This document shows, in pieces, positions 27,801-36,257 of a stretch of 64,000 bases of DNA. This DNA comes from Leifsonia aquatica H1aii. GTDB lineage: Bacteria > Actinomycetota > Actinomycetes > Actinomycetales > Microbacteriaceae. Position 1 is the stretch's first letter; each line of letters opens with the position of its first letter. The notes beneath the pieces are model-generated. The model worked only from the letters and a program-made list of their open reading frames with translations. It did no database searches and had not been told where the DNA came from. A program made the translations under genes and the position numbers. The stretch covers positions 1 through 64,000 of the forward strand of contig NZ_AYMR01000005.1 in assembly GCF_000633535.1 (NCBI RefSeq). Reading direction: 5' to 3'.

Positions 27801-30131
27801 TCAGTGCCCGGCACCGCCTCCGCCGCCTTGGCCGCCGCCTCCGCCGTTGCCCTGGCCCCCGCCCTGAGCGCCGCCGTTTCCGCCGCCGGTCCCGGTCCCG
27901 GTGCCGGTCCCCGGCTGAGCGGGCGCGGTGGGCGTCGCCGGCTTCGGCGCCGGCGCCTCGTACACGTACTTCGAGGGAGGCGACGGGAAGGCGCTGCCTC
28001 CGTACGCGGCGTTGAGGGCGGCCACGATCGGCTTGACGATGGAGAACTTGACGTTGCCTCCGCCGACCCCGTTGAAGCTCTGACTGCGCAGGGCGACGGC
28101 TCCTTCCACATTCCCGACCCAGGTCGCTTGGGCGGTCTTGGTGGTGGAGGTCACCAGCCAGTTCTCGAGCGAGTCGTCTGTCGTGCCGGTCTTGCCGAAG
28201 ATCGGGACGCCGTCGCCGGGGTTCGCGGACGCCGCCGTTCCGCCGCCGCGGAGAACACCCTGGAGTGCGTAGATGGCGGCCGCGGCCACTCCCGGATCGA
28301 TCGGCGTCGGCGAGCACGTGCTCTTGGGGACCGCGTGCTCGCTGCCATCCGCGTCGACGATCTTGTCGATGGCGATCGGACTGCACGCGACGCCGTTGTT
28401 GGCGATGCCCGCGTACGCGGTCGCCATCGTCAGCGGCGCGATGTAGTTGGTCCCGAGCACCGACGACGGGTTCGCACGGAACGGGTTGATCGACTCGTCG
28501 GCGCCGTGCACGAGCAGGTCCTGCGCGCGTTGCTTGATGCCGCAGAGATCGAGCTGCGTGGCCATCTTCGCGAAGATCGTGTTGATGGACTGGGCGGTCG
28601 CGTTCATCACGGTGGTGCTGCCGACCGTCTCGCCCTCGTCGTTCGCCACGTTCCAGGGCTGACCGCCGATGTCGGCGCACGGGTCGCTCTCGTGGAACGC
28701 GCTCTGCGGGAAGCTGTGCTGGGTGCCGCTCACCGTCTGGTAGAGCGAGTGGCCCTCCTGCAGCCACTCGAGCAGGTCGAACGCCTTGTACGACGAACCG
28801 GTCTGGAACCCTTGGGAACCGCCGTAGTCGCTGTCCGTGTTGTAGTTGACGGCGGTGGTCCCCGGCGCCGGTTGCGCCGTGTTGTCGTACGGCCGGTTCT
28901 GCACCATCGTGATCACCCGCCCGCTGCCGACCTCCACCGATACATTGGAGGCGCCCAGATCGAGACGCGGACTGGTGGGCGGGATGTAGGCGCTGAGAGC
29001 GGACTGCGCCGAGTGCTGCAGATCGAGGTTCAGGGTCGTGTAGATCTTGAGCCCGCCACGGGTGAGGAAGCTGGAGCGCTCGTCATCCGTCTTGCCGAAG
29101 GTCGGATCCTTCTCGATGATCCGCTCGACGTAGTCGCAGAAGAACGCCGCGTTGTACTGTTGCGCCGTCATGCACCCGTTCTGCACGGGGGTGATCTTGG
29201 GTTCGACAGGCGTCGCCTTGGCCGCGTCGTGCTCCGCCTGGGTGATCTTGCCGTTGACCAGCATCCGGTCGAGCACGTAGTTGCGGCGGTCGAGGGTGGC
29301 CTTGTACCCGTTGGCCGCGCCGTTCTCTTTACTGTCCGGCTGGTCGATGCGCAGGTTGTCCGGGTTGTTCAGGATGGCGATGAGTGTCGCAGCCTGCTGC
29401 AGGTTCACGTCTTTCGCGGAGACGCCGAAGTAGTACGCCGCGGCGGACTGCACCCCGTAGACGCGGCCGCCGAAGAGGGCGATGTTCAGGTAGCTCTGCA
29501 GGATCTCGTTCTTCGAGTACTCCTTCTCGAGCCCGATGGAGTAGCGCATCTCCTTGAGCTTGCGTACCGGGTCGACCTCGGTGGCGTCGTTGTAGCAGGC
29601 CCTGTAGGCCGCGAGCTGCTTCTTCTGCACCTCGGCGGAGGCGGTCAGATCAGGCTGCTTGTTCTCGCAGCGCTGCACGAGGATGTTCTTCACGTACTGC
29701 TGGGTGATGGAGGACCCGCCCTGCACCGACTTGTGCAGAGCCGTGAGCACGGCGCCGCGCAGCGTGCCCGTCACATCGATCCCGCCGTGCTCATAGAAGC
29801 GCGGATCCTCGGTGGCGATGGCCGCATCCTTGAGGTTCTGCGAGATCGCGTCCCAGCCCACCTCGACCCGGTTCTGCGAGTAGAAGCTCGCGATCGGCAC
29901 CGGCTGGCCGTTGGAGGTGGCGTACATCGTCGATGCCTGCGCCAGCGGCTCGACCTTGATGTACTCCGGGAGGCCGTCGAACACGCCGATGGTCGAGTCC
30001 GCGGCGGAGCCGGTGAGGGCGACGGCCGGGGTGACGGCCGCCGCGGCGAGGACTCCCGCGATGCCGCTCAGCGCGACGAATCCGACGAGCGCAGGCGCCC
30101 ACTTCCATCTTCTGCGTGTCGTCGAGGCCAT
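27801..30131 (-). CDS. Class A penicillin-binding protein (bifunctional transglycosylase/transpeptidase)
   Basis: A 776-residue cell-wall enzyme. A basic N-tail and one signal-anchor helix (about residues 12-40) precede the GT51 domain with ATEDPRFYEHGGID (catalytic Glu) and GGSSITQQYVKN. The transpeptidase domain carries FQTGSSYKAFDLL (SxxK Ser), a Ser-x-Asn region near MNATAQSIN and GKTGTTDDSLENW (KTG). The end is a long Gly/Gln/Pro-rich tail. The start at ATG 30131 is supported by a TATCAT box 7 nt upstream; ATG 30140 and GTG 30161 are alternatives. It polymerises and crosslinks peptidoglycan outside the membrane. Confidence 0.93.
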   Translation of the reverse strand: MASTTRRRWKWAPALVGFVALSGIAGVLAAAAVTPAVALTGSAADSTIGVFDGLPEYIKVEPLAQASTMYATSNGQPVPIASFYSQNRVEVGWDAISQNLKDAAIATEDPRFYEHGGIDVTGTLRGAVLTALHKSVQGGSSITQQYVKNILVQRCENKQPDLTASAEVQKKQLAAYRACYNDATEVDPVRKLKEMRYSIGLEKEYSKNEILQSYLNIALFGGRVYGVQSAAAYYFGVSAKDVNLQQAATLIAILNNPDNLRIDQPDSKENGAANGYKATLDRRNYVLDRMLVNGKITQAEHDAAKATPVEPKITPVQNGCMTAQQYNAAFFCDYVERIIEKDPTFGKTDDERSSFLTRGGLKIYTTLNLDLQHSAQSALSAYIPPTSPRLDLGASNVSVEVGSGRVITMVQNRPYDNTAQPAPGTTAVNYNTDSDYGGSQGFQTGSSYKAFDLLEWLQEGHSLYQTVSGTQHSFPQSAFHESDPCADIGGQPWNVANDEGETVGSTTVMNATAQSINTIFAKMATQLDLCGIKQRAQDLLVHGADESINPFRANPSSVLGTNYIAPLTMATAYAGIANNGVACSPIAIDKIVDADGSEHAVPKSTCSPTPIDPGVAAAAIYALQGVLRGGGTAASANPGDGVPIFGKTGTTDDSLENWLVTSTTKTAQATWVGNVEGAVALRSQSFNGVGGGNVKFSIVKPIVAALNAAYGGSAFPSPPSKYVYEAPAPKPATPTAPAQPGTGTGTGTGGGNGGAQGGGQGNGGGGGQGGGGGAGH

Positions 30132-30340
30132 GCGCGTCATGATACGCGCGGCGTCCCGCACCTTCGCCGAGGCAGACGCTCAGATTCCGGAGAGGCGACG
30201 GGACGGCCCGTGGCGGGGATGACGAGATGCGCGCGTGCCAGCGGGGACGGCGCACCCGACGCCTGAGCATGCTCGCAGGAAATGCCCTCACGGGTCGGAC
30301 CTGCTGTGGCGTCAGCGCGCTCGCATCCGCCGGGGAACGA

Positions 30341-30805
30341 TCAGGCCGCGCCGCGCAGTTTGTCGCAGAGGGCCGCCAGCGTCTCCAGCTCGTCGGGATC
30401 GAGCCGTCCACCGACACGGTCGGTGATCGTCTTCATGTGCTCCACCGCCACGCTGCGGAACATCTCGAACCCGGTGTCGGTGAGCATGATCAGGGTGCCC
30501 CGCGCATCGACGGGGTCGGGGCACTTGGCGACCAGTCCGCGGGCCACGAGGCGGTCGACCAGCCGGCTGACGCTGGGCTGGGTGAGGAGCACGTGCTTGT
30601 TGAGGTCGCGCAGTCGCAGTCGGCGGTCCGGCTGGCGGGAGAGGTTGAACAGCACGTCGTACTCGTTGAACGAGATGTCCTTGGTGGGGAACTCCGTGGC
30701 GAGGGAGCGCATGACGGCCACCTGGGCGCGGAAGAGCGATTCCCACGCCGTGACGGCGGTGATGCGGTGTCGGGCGGGAGCCGTCCCGGTGGCGCTGCTG
30801 CTCAT
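30341..30805 (-). CDS. MarR family transcriptional regulator
   Basis: A 154-residue winged-helix dimer. The DNA-binding core reads LRDLNKHVLLTQPSVSRLVDRLVARGLVAKCPDPVDARGTLIMLTDTG, the helix-turn-helix plus wing. One Cys lies just before the wing (KCPDPVD) and another in the C-terminal helix (LAALCDKL), so redox control is possible but not shown. ATG with GGGAAGGCAGG upstream. Upstream it has a 260-nt region with a strong hairpin, a Cys-Cys mini-ORF and operator-like repeats. Target genes are unknown. Confidence 0.9.
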   Translation of the reverse strand: MSSSATGTAPARHRITAVTAWESLFRAQVAVMRSLATEFPTKDISFNEYDVLFNLSRQPDRRLRLRDLNKHVLLTQPSVSRLVDRLVARGLVAKCPDPVDARGTLIMLTDTGFEMFRSVAVEHMKTITDRVGGRLDPDELETLAALCDKLRGAA

Positions 30806-30965
30806 GACGCCTGCCTTCCCTGTTCGAGCGCGACTCAATGCATTCGCATCTTCTCATCATCCGCCGACAGCGCCATCCGTGCCAGCACGGCAGGAATCGG
30901 GACCGACGAGAGGGGGGACCGAGAGGGGGGACCGAGAGGGGAAGGAGAGGACGGGGAGACAGATT

Positions 30966-30999
30966 GAGGGCCGGCCGCAGAGGCTAGCGGCCGGCCCTC
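30966..30999. terminator. Strong hairpin, 13-bp perfect stem
   Basis: GAGGGCCGGCCGC (30966-30978) and GCGGCCGGCCCTC (30987-30999) pair perfectly around an 8-nt loop. There is no clear U run on either side. It lies downstream of the arabinofuranosidase gene and upstream of marR on the same (minus) strand, so it may end the first, attenuate the second, or both. Confidence 0.7.
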
Positions 31000-31025
31000 T
31001 CCCTTGCACCAAGAGTGTCCTGCAA

Positions 31026-31061
31026 TCACATTCCGCGATGGCTGCCACAGCAAACAACCAT
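31026..31061 (-). CDS. Putative 11-codon leader ORF with a Cys-Cys pair
   Basis: ATG to TGA on the minus strand, product MVVCCGSHRGM. A TATAGT box lies 9 nt before the ATG, so its transcript would have almost no 5' untranslated region. It is followed by the 13-bp hairpin and then by marR on the same strand. Short Cys-Cys ORFs are known cysteine-responsive attenuators in mycobacteria. Here the case rests on pattern only and the ORF could be chance. Confidence 0.3.
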   Translation of the reverse strand: MVVCCGSHRGM

Positions 31062-31075
31062 TGCTCTTGAACTAT

Positions 31076-31115
31076 ATAACGAAGTGGTAACGGGATCTAG
31101 TTATCAAGTCGTTAT
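31076..31115. promoter_or_regulatory. Facing pairs of 11-bp-spaced GTTAT boxes
   Basis: ATAAC-N6-GTAAC (31076-31091) and GTTAT-N6-GTTAT (31100-31115) face each other in AT-rich DNA. Each pair repeats with an 11-bp period, one helical turn, and the two pairs are inverted copies. This is typical of a regulator binding site. The adjacent marR is the obvious candidate, but an 11-bp direct-repeat period also suits OmpR-type regulators. Confidence 0.55.
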
Positions 31116-31153
31116 TTTTGCTGCGAGTTCGCTATGTGCCGATGCGGAGGCGC

Positions 31154-33067
31154 TCAGTTCAGGGTGAACGTCTGCGCCGGGGCTCCGTTGCAGTCCCAGA
31201 TCCGCAGCTGCGTGCCGTCGGCGGTCGCCCCGTTCGGCGCGTCCAGGCAGTAGCCGGACGCGGGGTTGCGCAGAGCGCCGTTCGCCTGCGGGACCCAGTG
31301 CTGGCCGCCGACCCCGTTGCAGTCGTGCAGCTGGACGCCCGCCCCCATCGTCGTCGAGTTGTCGATGACATCGAGGCAGCGACCGATCGTCCGGACGCTC
31401 TGGTCGGCGGGGGAGTACGTCCACTGCTGGTCGCGCGCCTCCGCGTTGCCGCCCGGTGCGCCGGTGACGATGTTCTGGCAGGTCCAGAGCTGCACGCGCT
31501 GGTTGTTCACATCCAGATCGTTTCCGGCGACATCGACGCACTTCGACGCGGCGCCGGAGACCGGGTGCAGGATCGGCGTGGTGATCGTGAACTTCTGCGC
31601 GGCGGCGCCATTGCAGGTCCAGATGCGCAGAGGCGTGCCGTTGGCCGTGTTGCCGTTCGGCGCGTCGAGGCACAGGCCCGAGGCGGGGTTCTTGATCGAG
31701 CCGTCCGCCTGCGGGAGCCACTGCTGGCCGGCGACCCCGTTGCAGTCGTAGAGCTCCACGCCGGTGCCGAGGGTGGTGACGTTGCCGTCGACGTCGAGGC
31801 AGCGGCCGAGGGTGCTCAGCGTCCCCTCTCCGATGATGCTGCCCGCCCAGTGCTGGTCCGCCGCCAGGTCGCGGCAGTCCCACAGCTGGACGACGGCGAG
31901 GTTGCCCCCGGTGTCGTCGCCAGCGACGTCGACGCACTTGCCTCCGGGCCCGACGATCGCACGGCCGGGGCCGCCTCCCGTGCTGACGCCGTCGTAATGC
32001 TGCGCCACGATGTTGGCCTGGACGGCGTCCTCGGCGGCGTTGGTCGCGTAGCCGGTGGTCATGACGCCCTCGAAGAACGACTGGGTTCCGCGGTTGGAGT
32101 TGTCGCCGCCGGCGCCGAGTCCGATCGAGCCTTCGAGCTTCATCGGCTTCCACGTGCTCCCGAATCGGTCGACCCCGTCGGGGAGGGCGCCGTCGTACCA
32201 GGTCGAGAGTGCGCCGGACTGGGAGTTCCCGCCCTTCAGGGCGAAGGTGTTCACGCCGTTGTTCTTGAGCACGGCGGTGACGAACTTCGACGCGTTGCCC
32301 TGATTGGGCGTCCAGACGGCGGTCTTGCCCTGGAAGACGCCCTCCTCCAGATCGGCCTGCACCCACGGGCCGTGACCGGTCGCTCCCTTCGCGCCGAGGG
32401 TGGAGAGGTTGAGCGTGTCCATGTGGCCGGCGCCGGTGTCGACGGTGTCGGTCTCGACGTTCCCGAAGTCGGAGCAGCAGGCGCTGTTCACGTTCGTCCC
32501 GCTGGCGACCTCGTACATCGACTCGGGGTTCGCGCCCCGCGCCGTCCCGATCGTCACGGTGCTGGAGCGCCGGTACGCGACGCCCGGCGGCAGGTAGAGG
32601 CCGTAGGCCTTGGTGCCGCCGACCGTGATCGGCAGGGCGGCCGCGTTCGCGGGGGCGTTGGCCGCGCCTTGCTCTCCGGCGGGCGCCGGCGTGAGGTCGT
32701 TGTGGTTCGCCGACTGGTCGTAGACGATTGGGATGGCGCAGCTGGTCCCGGCGCAGAACGCGTCCTGCTGCGAGGCGTCGGCGTAGCCGCCCGCGGAGAG
32801 CAGGCCGATGTTCCGCGTGGCGCCGTCGGAGGCGCGCTTCACCTGGTACAACGGGCCGTTGTAGGCCGAGTAGAGCGCGCGCGCCGGGCTGTAGGCGGCC
32901 ACGCACGGCGTGCCCGCCGTCGCGTAGATGTCGCACGGCCCGGTGCCGGCCGCCTCGGCGGGGGAGGCGGTGGCGAGCGGCGCGGTCAGAAGCGCGAGGA
33001 CGAGGGCCAGGAGGCCGAGCGCCGCTGTGAGCGGCCGCCTGCTGGTCGGTGGGTTCGCGGTGTGCAC
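31154..33067 (-). CDS. Secreted GH54-type alpha-L-arabinofuranosidase with two ricin B-type lectin domains
   Basis: A 637-residue exported enzyme. Signal peptide at residues 1-40 (LTAALGLLALVLALLTAP, cut near SPAEAA). The catalytic domain (about 41-360) matches the Aspergillus AbfB fold: CDIYATAGTPCVAAYSPARALYSAYNG, YDQSANHNDL and DTGAGHMDTLN. Expected nucleophile Glu241 (ADLEEGVF) and acid Asp322 (GAGGDNSN). Instead of the usual arabinose-binding CBM42, the C-terminus carries two ricin B-type trefoils (about 369-497 and 499-637) with repeated CLD...W/GQQW motifs. It removes arabinose from arabinan or arabinoxylan outside the cell. GTG start with AAAGGATGG upstream. Two LacI-type operators precede it. 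Confidence 0.9.
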   Translation of the reverse strand: MHTANPPTSRRPLTAALGLLALVLALLTAPLATASPAEAAGTGPCDIYATAGTPCVAAYSPARALYSAYNGPLYQVKRASDGATRNIGLLSAGGYADASQQDAFCAGTSCAIPIVYDQSANHNDLTPAPAGEQGAANAPANAAALPITVGGTKAYGLYLPPGVAYRRSSTVTIGTARGANPESMYEVASGTNVNSACCSDFGNVETDTVDTGAGHMDTLNLSTLGAKGATGHGPWVQADLEEGVFQGKTAVWTPNQGNASKFVTAVLKNNGVNTFALKGGNSQSGALSTWYDGALPDGVDRFGSTWKPMKLEGSIGLGAGGDNSNRGTQSFFEGVMTTGYATNAAEDAVQANIVAQHYDGVSTGGGPGRAIVGPGGKCVDVAGDDTGGNLAVVQLWDCRDLAADQHWAGSIIGEGTLSTLGRCLDVDGNVTTLGTGVELYDCNGVAGQQWLPQADGSIKNPASGLCLDAPNGNTANGTPLRIWTCNGAAAQKFTITTPILHPVSGAASKCVDVAGNDLDVNNQRVQLWTCQNIVTGAPGGNAEARDQQWTYSPADQSVRTIGRCLDVIDNSTTMGAGVQLHDCNGVGGQHWVPQANGALRNPASGYCLDAPNGATADGTQLRIWDCNGAPAQTFTLN

Positions 33068-33109
33068 GTGTGTCCATCCTTTCGAGCGTCGTTGCTGTCG
33101 GATGCGATC

Positions 33110-33127
33110 CAGTCAATCGTTAAAGCA
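33110..33127. promoter_or_regulatory. LacI-type operator, half-conserved copy
   Basis: CAGTCAATCGTTAAAGCA shares its right 12 bases exactly with the operator at 40697-40714. It lies 43 nt upstream of the arabinofuranosidase start, in the position of a promoter-blocking site. Confidence 0.75.
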
Positions 33128-33164
33128 CGGCGATCGTCACGCGGTCCCTTCGAATGATCCTCAG

Positions 33165-33182
33165 TGCTTAATCGTTAAAACA
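33165..33182. promoter_or_regulatory. LacI-type operator, near-palindromic copy
   Basis: TGCTTAATCGTTAAAACA matches the operator at 40697-40714 in 16 of 18 positions. Centre-to-centre distance to the 33110 site is 55 bp, about five helical turns, which suits DNA looping or cooperative binding. Confidence 0.85.
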
Positions 33183-33266
33183 TCGATCGCACTCAGGACT
33201 ATAGAGGACGGCGACGCGCGAGGGAAGATCCCCTCGGCGGGGAGAGCCCGCTCGCCGGAGAACCAG

Positions 33267-34346
33267 TCAGACGGGCAGGACGGCCGCCTCGTCGGCCGTG
33301 GAGTCCAGCGGCTGGCAGCCGCAGGACTGCCGGAGCACCAGCTCGACATCGACGACGTGCCGGCGCCAGCCTCCCTCGTCGCCGGCCATGATCTCGAACA
33401 GCCGGGCAGTGGCCAGACGCGCGAGCCGCTGAGCCGGCACCCGCACGGTGGTGAGGCTGGGGGTGGTGACGCGGGCGAGGCCGAAGTCGTCGAATCCCGC
33501 GATCGAAAGGGCTCCCGGCACGTCGACGCCCGCGGCCCGCAGCGTCGTCAGCGCCCCGAAGGCCATGTCGTCGTTGGCGGCGACCAGGCCGTCGATCCTC
33601 TGGATGCCCGAGCCCAGGCCGCGGATGGCGGCGGCGCCGGACTCCTCGCTCAGGTCGCCTTCCACGATCTGGGCGTCGCGCTCGAGTCCGTGCGCGCTCA
33701 CCGCGTCCAGGAAGCCGTCGCGGCGGTCGACACCGGTCTGGTGATCGAGGGTGCCGGTGAGGTGCAGCAGCCGGCTGCGCCCGTGCGCGACGATGAGATG
33801 CTCGGTGATGGCGCGGGAGGCGGCACGGTCGTCGACGCCGACCGTGATGGCGGCGGGCAGGTAGGGGAAGCTGCCGATCATCACCACGGGCAACCCGCTG
33901 TCGATCAGGCGCTCGACGGTCGGATCCTCGATCGCCGCGCTGGTCAGGATGGCCCCGTCGGCGCTGTGGGAGCGCATCACGCGCTCGTATGCCGCGAGGC
34001 CGTGATCGTTGTCGGGGTTGGTGGAGACGAGCAGCTGGACGTCGTGCTCGTTCGCGACGGACGAGGTGCCCTCCAGCACGTGCATGAAGTAGCTGTGGCC
34101 GAACACGTGGGTCGCCGTGGTGGGCACGATCAGGGCGATCGTGCCCGCGTGCTGGTTGCGGAGCGCGCGAGCGGCGGAGCTGGGGACGTAGCCGAGCTCG
34201 CGCGCGGCCTCCTGGATCGTCTTGCGGGTGTCGACGCCGATGCGCGGGTTGTCCGCGAGCGCCATCGAGACGGCGGACGGCGTCACGCCGACCTTGTCGG
34301 CGATGTCTCTGAGGGTGACGCGTCGCATCCGCCCGCGATCCACCAT
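33267..34346 (-). CDS. LacI family repressor of the glycan-use locus
   Basis: A 359-residue repressor. The N-terminal helix-turn-helix is MRRVTLRDIADKVGVTPSAVSMALADNPRIGVDTRKTIQEAARELGYVP, with the hinge ARALRNQHAGTIAL. The periplasmic-binding-type ligand domain ends with SCGCQPL. I start at ATG 34346 (MVDRGRMRR) because GGGAGGAGTCGAGGA precedes it; ATG 34328 is also possible. It is the last gene of the importer/glycosidase operon. Three 18-bp sites of one consensus lie before that operon and before the arabinofuranosidase gene, so it very likely represses both and is released by an arabino-oligosaccharide or galactoside. Confidence 0.93.
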   Translation of the reverse strand: MVDRGRMRRVTLRDIADKVGVTPSAVSMALADNPRIGVDTRKTIQEAARELGYVPSSAARALRNQHAGTIALIVPTTATHVFGHSYFMHVLEGTSSVANEHDVQLLVSTNPDNDHGLAAYERVMRSHSADGAILTSAAIEDPTVERLIDSGLPVVMIGSFPYLPAAITVGVDDRAASRAITEHLIVAHGRSRLLHLTGTLDHQTGVDRRDGFLDAVSAHGLERDAQIVEGDLSEESGAAAIRGLGSGIQRIDGLVAANDDMAFGALTTLRAAGVDVPGALSIAGFDDFGLARVTTPSLTTVRVPAQRLARLATARLFEIMAGDEGGWRRHVVDVELVLRQSCGCQPLDSTADEAAVLPV

Positions 34347-34403
34347 TCCTCGACTCCTCCCGCGCCCGGACGATCCCGAGTGCTCCTTACCGTAGCTCAT
34401 GCC

Positions 34404-36257
34404 TCAGGCGCCGCCGGCCTCCTCCCGCCCGGTCACGATCGACCGGATCACGGCCACCGGGAGCTTGGGCCTGCGGTCCTCCGTGAGCAGCCCGTTCGCC
34501 TCCTGCATCGTGTCGGTCAGCTGCGTGTAGCAGGTGCCCGCGAGCACGGTGCTGGACCGCAGCGCGCCGTAGAGTCCACGGAGCGCGCCCTCGAACTGCT
34601 CGGCGGTCGTGGCGGTGGAGTAGCCCCAGCTGTCGTCGGGCGCGTTCGTCCGGTCCGGCTGGAACTCGACACCGCCGAACTCGGTCAGCATGAGCGGCGC
34701 CGACGGGTCGAACGCGTCGGTGAGCACCATCGCGCGCCCGGCCGGGCCGACGCCGGTGCGCAGGGCGGCCGCGGCCGCCGCGTCGCGGTAGCGGTCGCGC
34801 ACCGTGTCCGGGTCGTGGTCGTAGTCGTGGACGCTCAGGATGTCCGACTCCAGGTGCTCCCACCCGTCGTTGGAGATCACCGGCCTGGTCGGGTCGATGG
34901 CACGGGTGAGCTGCACGAGGGCGCGGGCGAACGCCTGCTGGGCCGGGTCCGCCGCGACGTCCTGGATCCCCCAGCTCTCGTTCATCGGCACCCACGTGAC
35001 GATCGAGGGATGCGACCGGTCGCGGTCCAGCGCCTCCAGCCACTCCCGGGTGAGCCGCTCGACCGCGGTCGGCGAGAAGCGATAGGCCGCAGGGGCCTCG
35101 CCCCAGAGCAGCAGCCCGAGCCGGTCCGCCCAGTACAGGAACCGCGGGTCCTCGATCTTCTGGTGCACGCGGGCGGCGTCGAAGCCCAGCGAGAGGATGA
35201 GCTCGACCTCCTCGCGGAGCGCGGCCTCGCTCGGTGCGGCCAGGTGCGATTGCGGCCAGTAGCCCTGGCTGAGCACGGAGCGCAGATCCCGTGGGAGGCC
35301 GTTGAGCACGAAGTGCCCGTCGCGGACGCCGGTCGTGCGCAGGCCGAGGTAGCCGGCCACGGCGTCGATCGGCCCGGGCTCGTCCTCCCCCTCGTCGGCG
35401 CCCTCGAGCACGACGCCGACGTCGATGAGCCGCGGCGACTCCGGCGTCCACAGGATCCCCTCCCTGTCCTGCCCGTTGAGCAGGCGCGGGATGGTGACGG
35501 TGCCGGTGTGGCGCTGCGCGGACACGGCGGTGGTGGTCGCGGCGATCCGCTCGTCCCCGTCGAACAGCTCGACGCGGCAGCGCGTGCCGGGTGCCGGCGG
35601 GCGGTTGAGCCGGATCTCGTAGGCGACCGCGCCGCGGGGGAGGTCGGTGCTGAACTGGAGCTGCTCGACGAACGTCGCCGGGGTGGCCTCGAGCCAGACC
35701 GGCTGCCAGATCCCGGTCGTGCGCCGGTACCAGATGACGTGGGCGTCCTCCTGCCAGTCCTGCTTGCCGCGCGGCTGCTCGACGTCGGCCGCGCGGTCCT
35801 CCGCCCGCACCACCACGTGCTGCTCCCGGCCCGGGCGGAGCGCATCGGCGATGTCGAACGCGAAGGGCGTGTGGCCGCCCTCGTGCTCGCCGACGAACCG
35901 TCCGTTGACCCACACCCGAGCCCGGTAGTCGACCGCGCCGAACCGCAGATGCAGGCGCGGCCTCTCCTCGCCGTAGCCGGCTTCGAGGACGGTGTCCCAA
36001 GCGATTGTCCGCTGGTACCAGACGACGTCGTGGAAGCGGTCGTCGGCCACGCCCGATGCGGCGCTCTCGGGAGGGAAGGGGACGACGATCGTGCGGTCGA
36101 GGCGGTGGCCCGGGTCGAACCAGGACTCCCGCTCGCCCACCTCGGCGTCGTCGTGCGCGAACCCCCACTCGCCGTCCAGCGGCGCCCAGTGCTCACGCAA
36201 CAGGGTGGGCCGGGGACGCGCGACCTCCTGGCGCCCGGCGCGCAGCGGCGCGCTCAC
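34404..36257 (-). CDS. GH2 family glycoside hydrolase (beta-galactosidase/glucuronidase-like)
   Basis: A 617-residue intracellular enzyme. The N-terminal sugar-binding domain has PTLLREHWAPLDGEWGFAHDD, WYQRTIAWD and LHLRFGAVDYRARVWVNGRFVGEHEGGHTPF. An immunoglobulin-like domain follows, then the barrel. The acid/base Glu is in VTWVPMNESWG and the nucleophile in LMLTEFGGVEF. It is much shorter than E. coli LacZ, closer to the compact three-domain GH2 group. GTG start overlaps the GH1 gene by 4 nt. Specificity is open: galactose, glucuronate or arabinopyranose side groups would fit plant polymers. Confidence 0.9.
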   Translation of the reverse strand: MSAPLRAGRQEVARPRPTLLREHWAPLDGEWGFAHDDAEVGERESWFDPGHRLDRTIVVPFPPESAASGVADDRFHDVVWYQRTIAWDTVLEAGYGEERPRLHLRFGAVDYRARVWVNGRFVGEHEGGHTPFAFDIADALRPGREQHVVVRAEDRAADVEQPRGKQDWQEDAHVIWYRRTTGIWQPVWLEATPATFVEQLQFSTDLPRGAVAYEIRLNRPPAPGTRCRVELFDGDERIAATTTAVSAQRHTGTVTIPRLLNGQDREGILWTPESPRLIDVGVVLEGADEGEDEPGPIDAVAGYLGLRTTGVRDGHFVLNGLPRDLRSVLSQGYWPQSHLAAPSEAALREEVELILSLGFDAARVHQKIEDPRFLYWADRLGLLLWGEAPAAYRFSPTAVERLTREWLEALDRDRSHPSIVTWVPMNESWGIQDVAADPAQQAFARALVQLTRAIDPTRPVISNDGWEHLESDILSVHDYDHDPDTVRDRYRDAAAAAALRTGVGPAGRAMVLTDAFDPSAPLMLTEFGGVEFQPDRTNAPDDSWGYSTATTAEQFEGALRGLYGALRSSTVLAGTCYTQLTDTMQEANGLLTEDRRPKLPVAVIRSIVTGREEAGGA

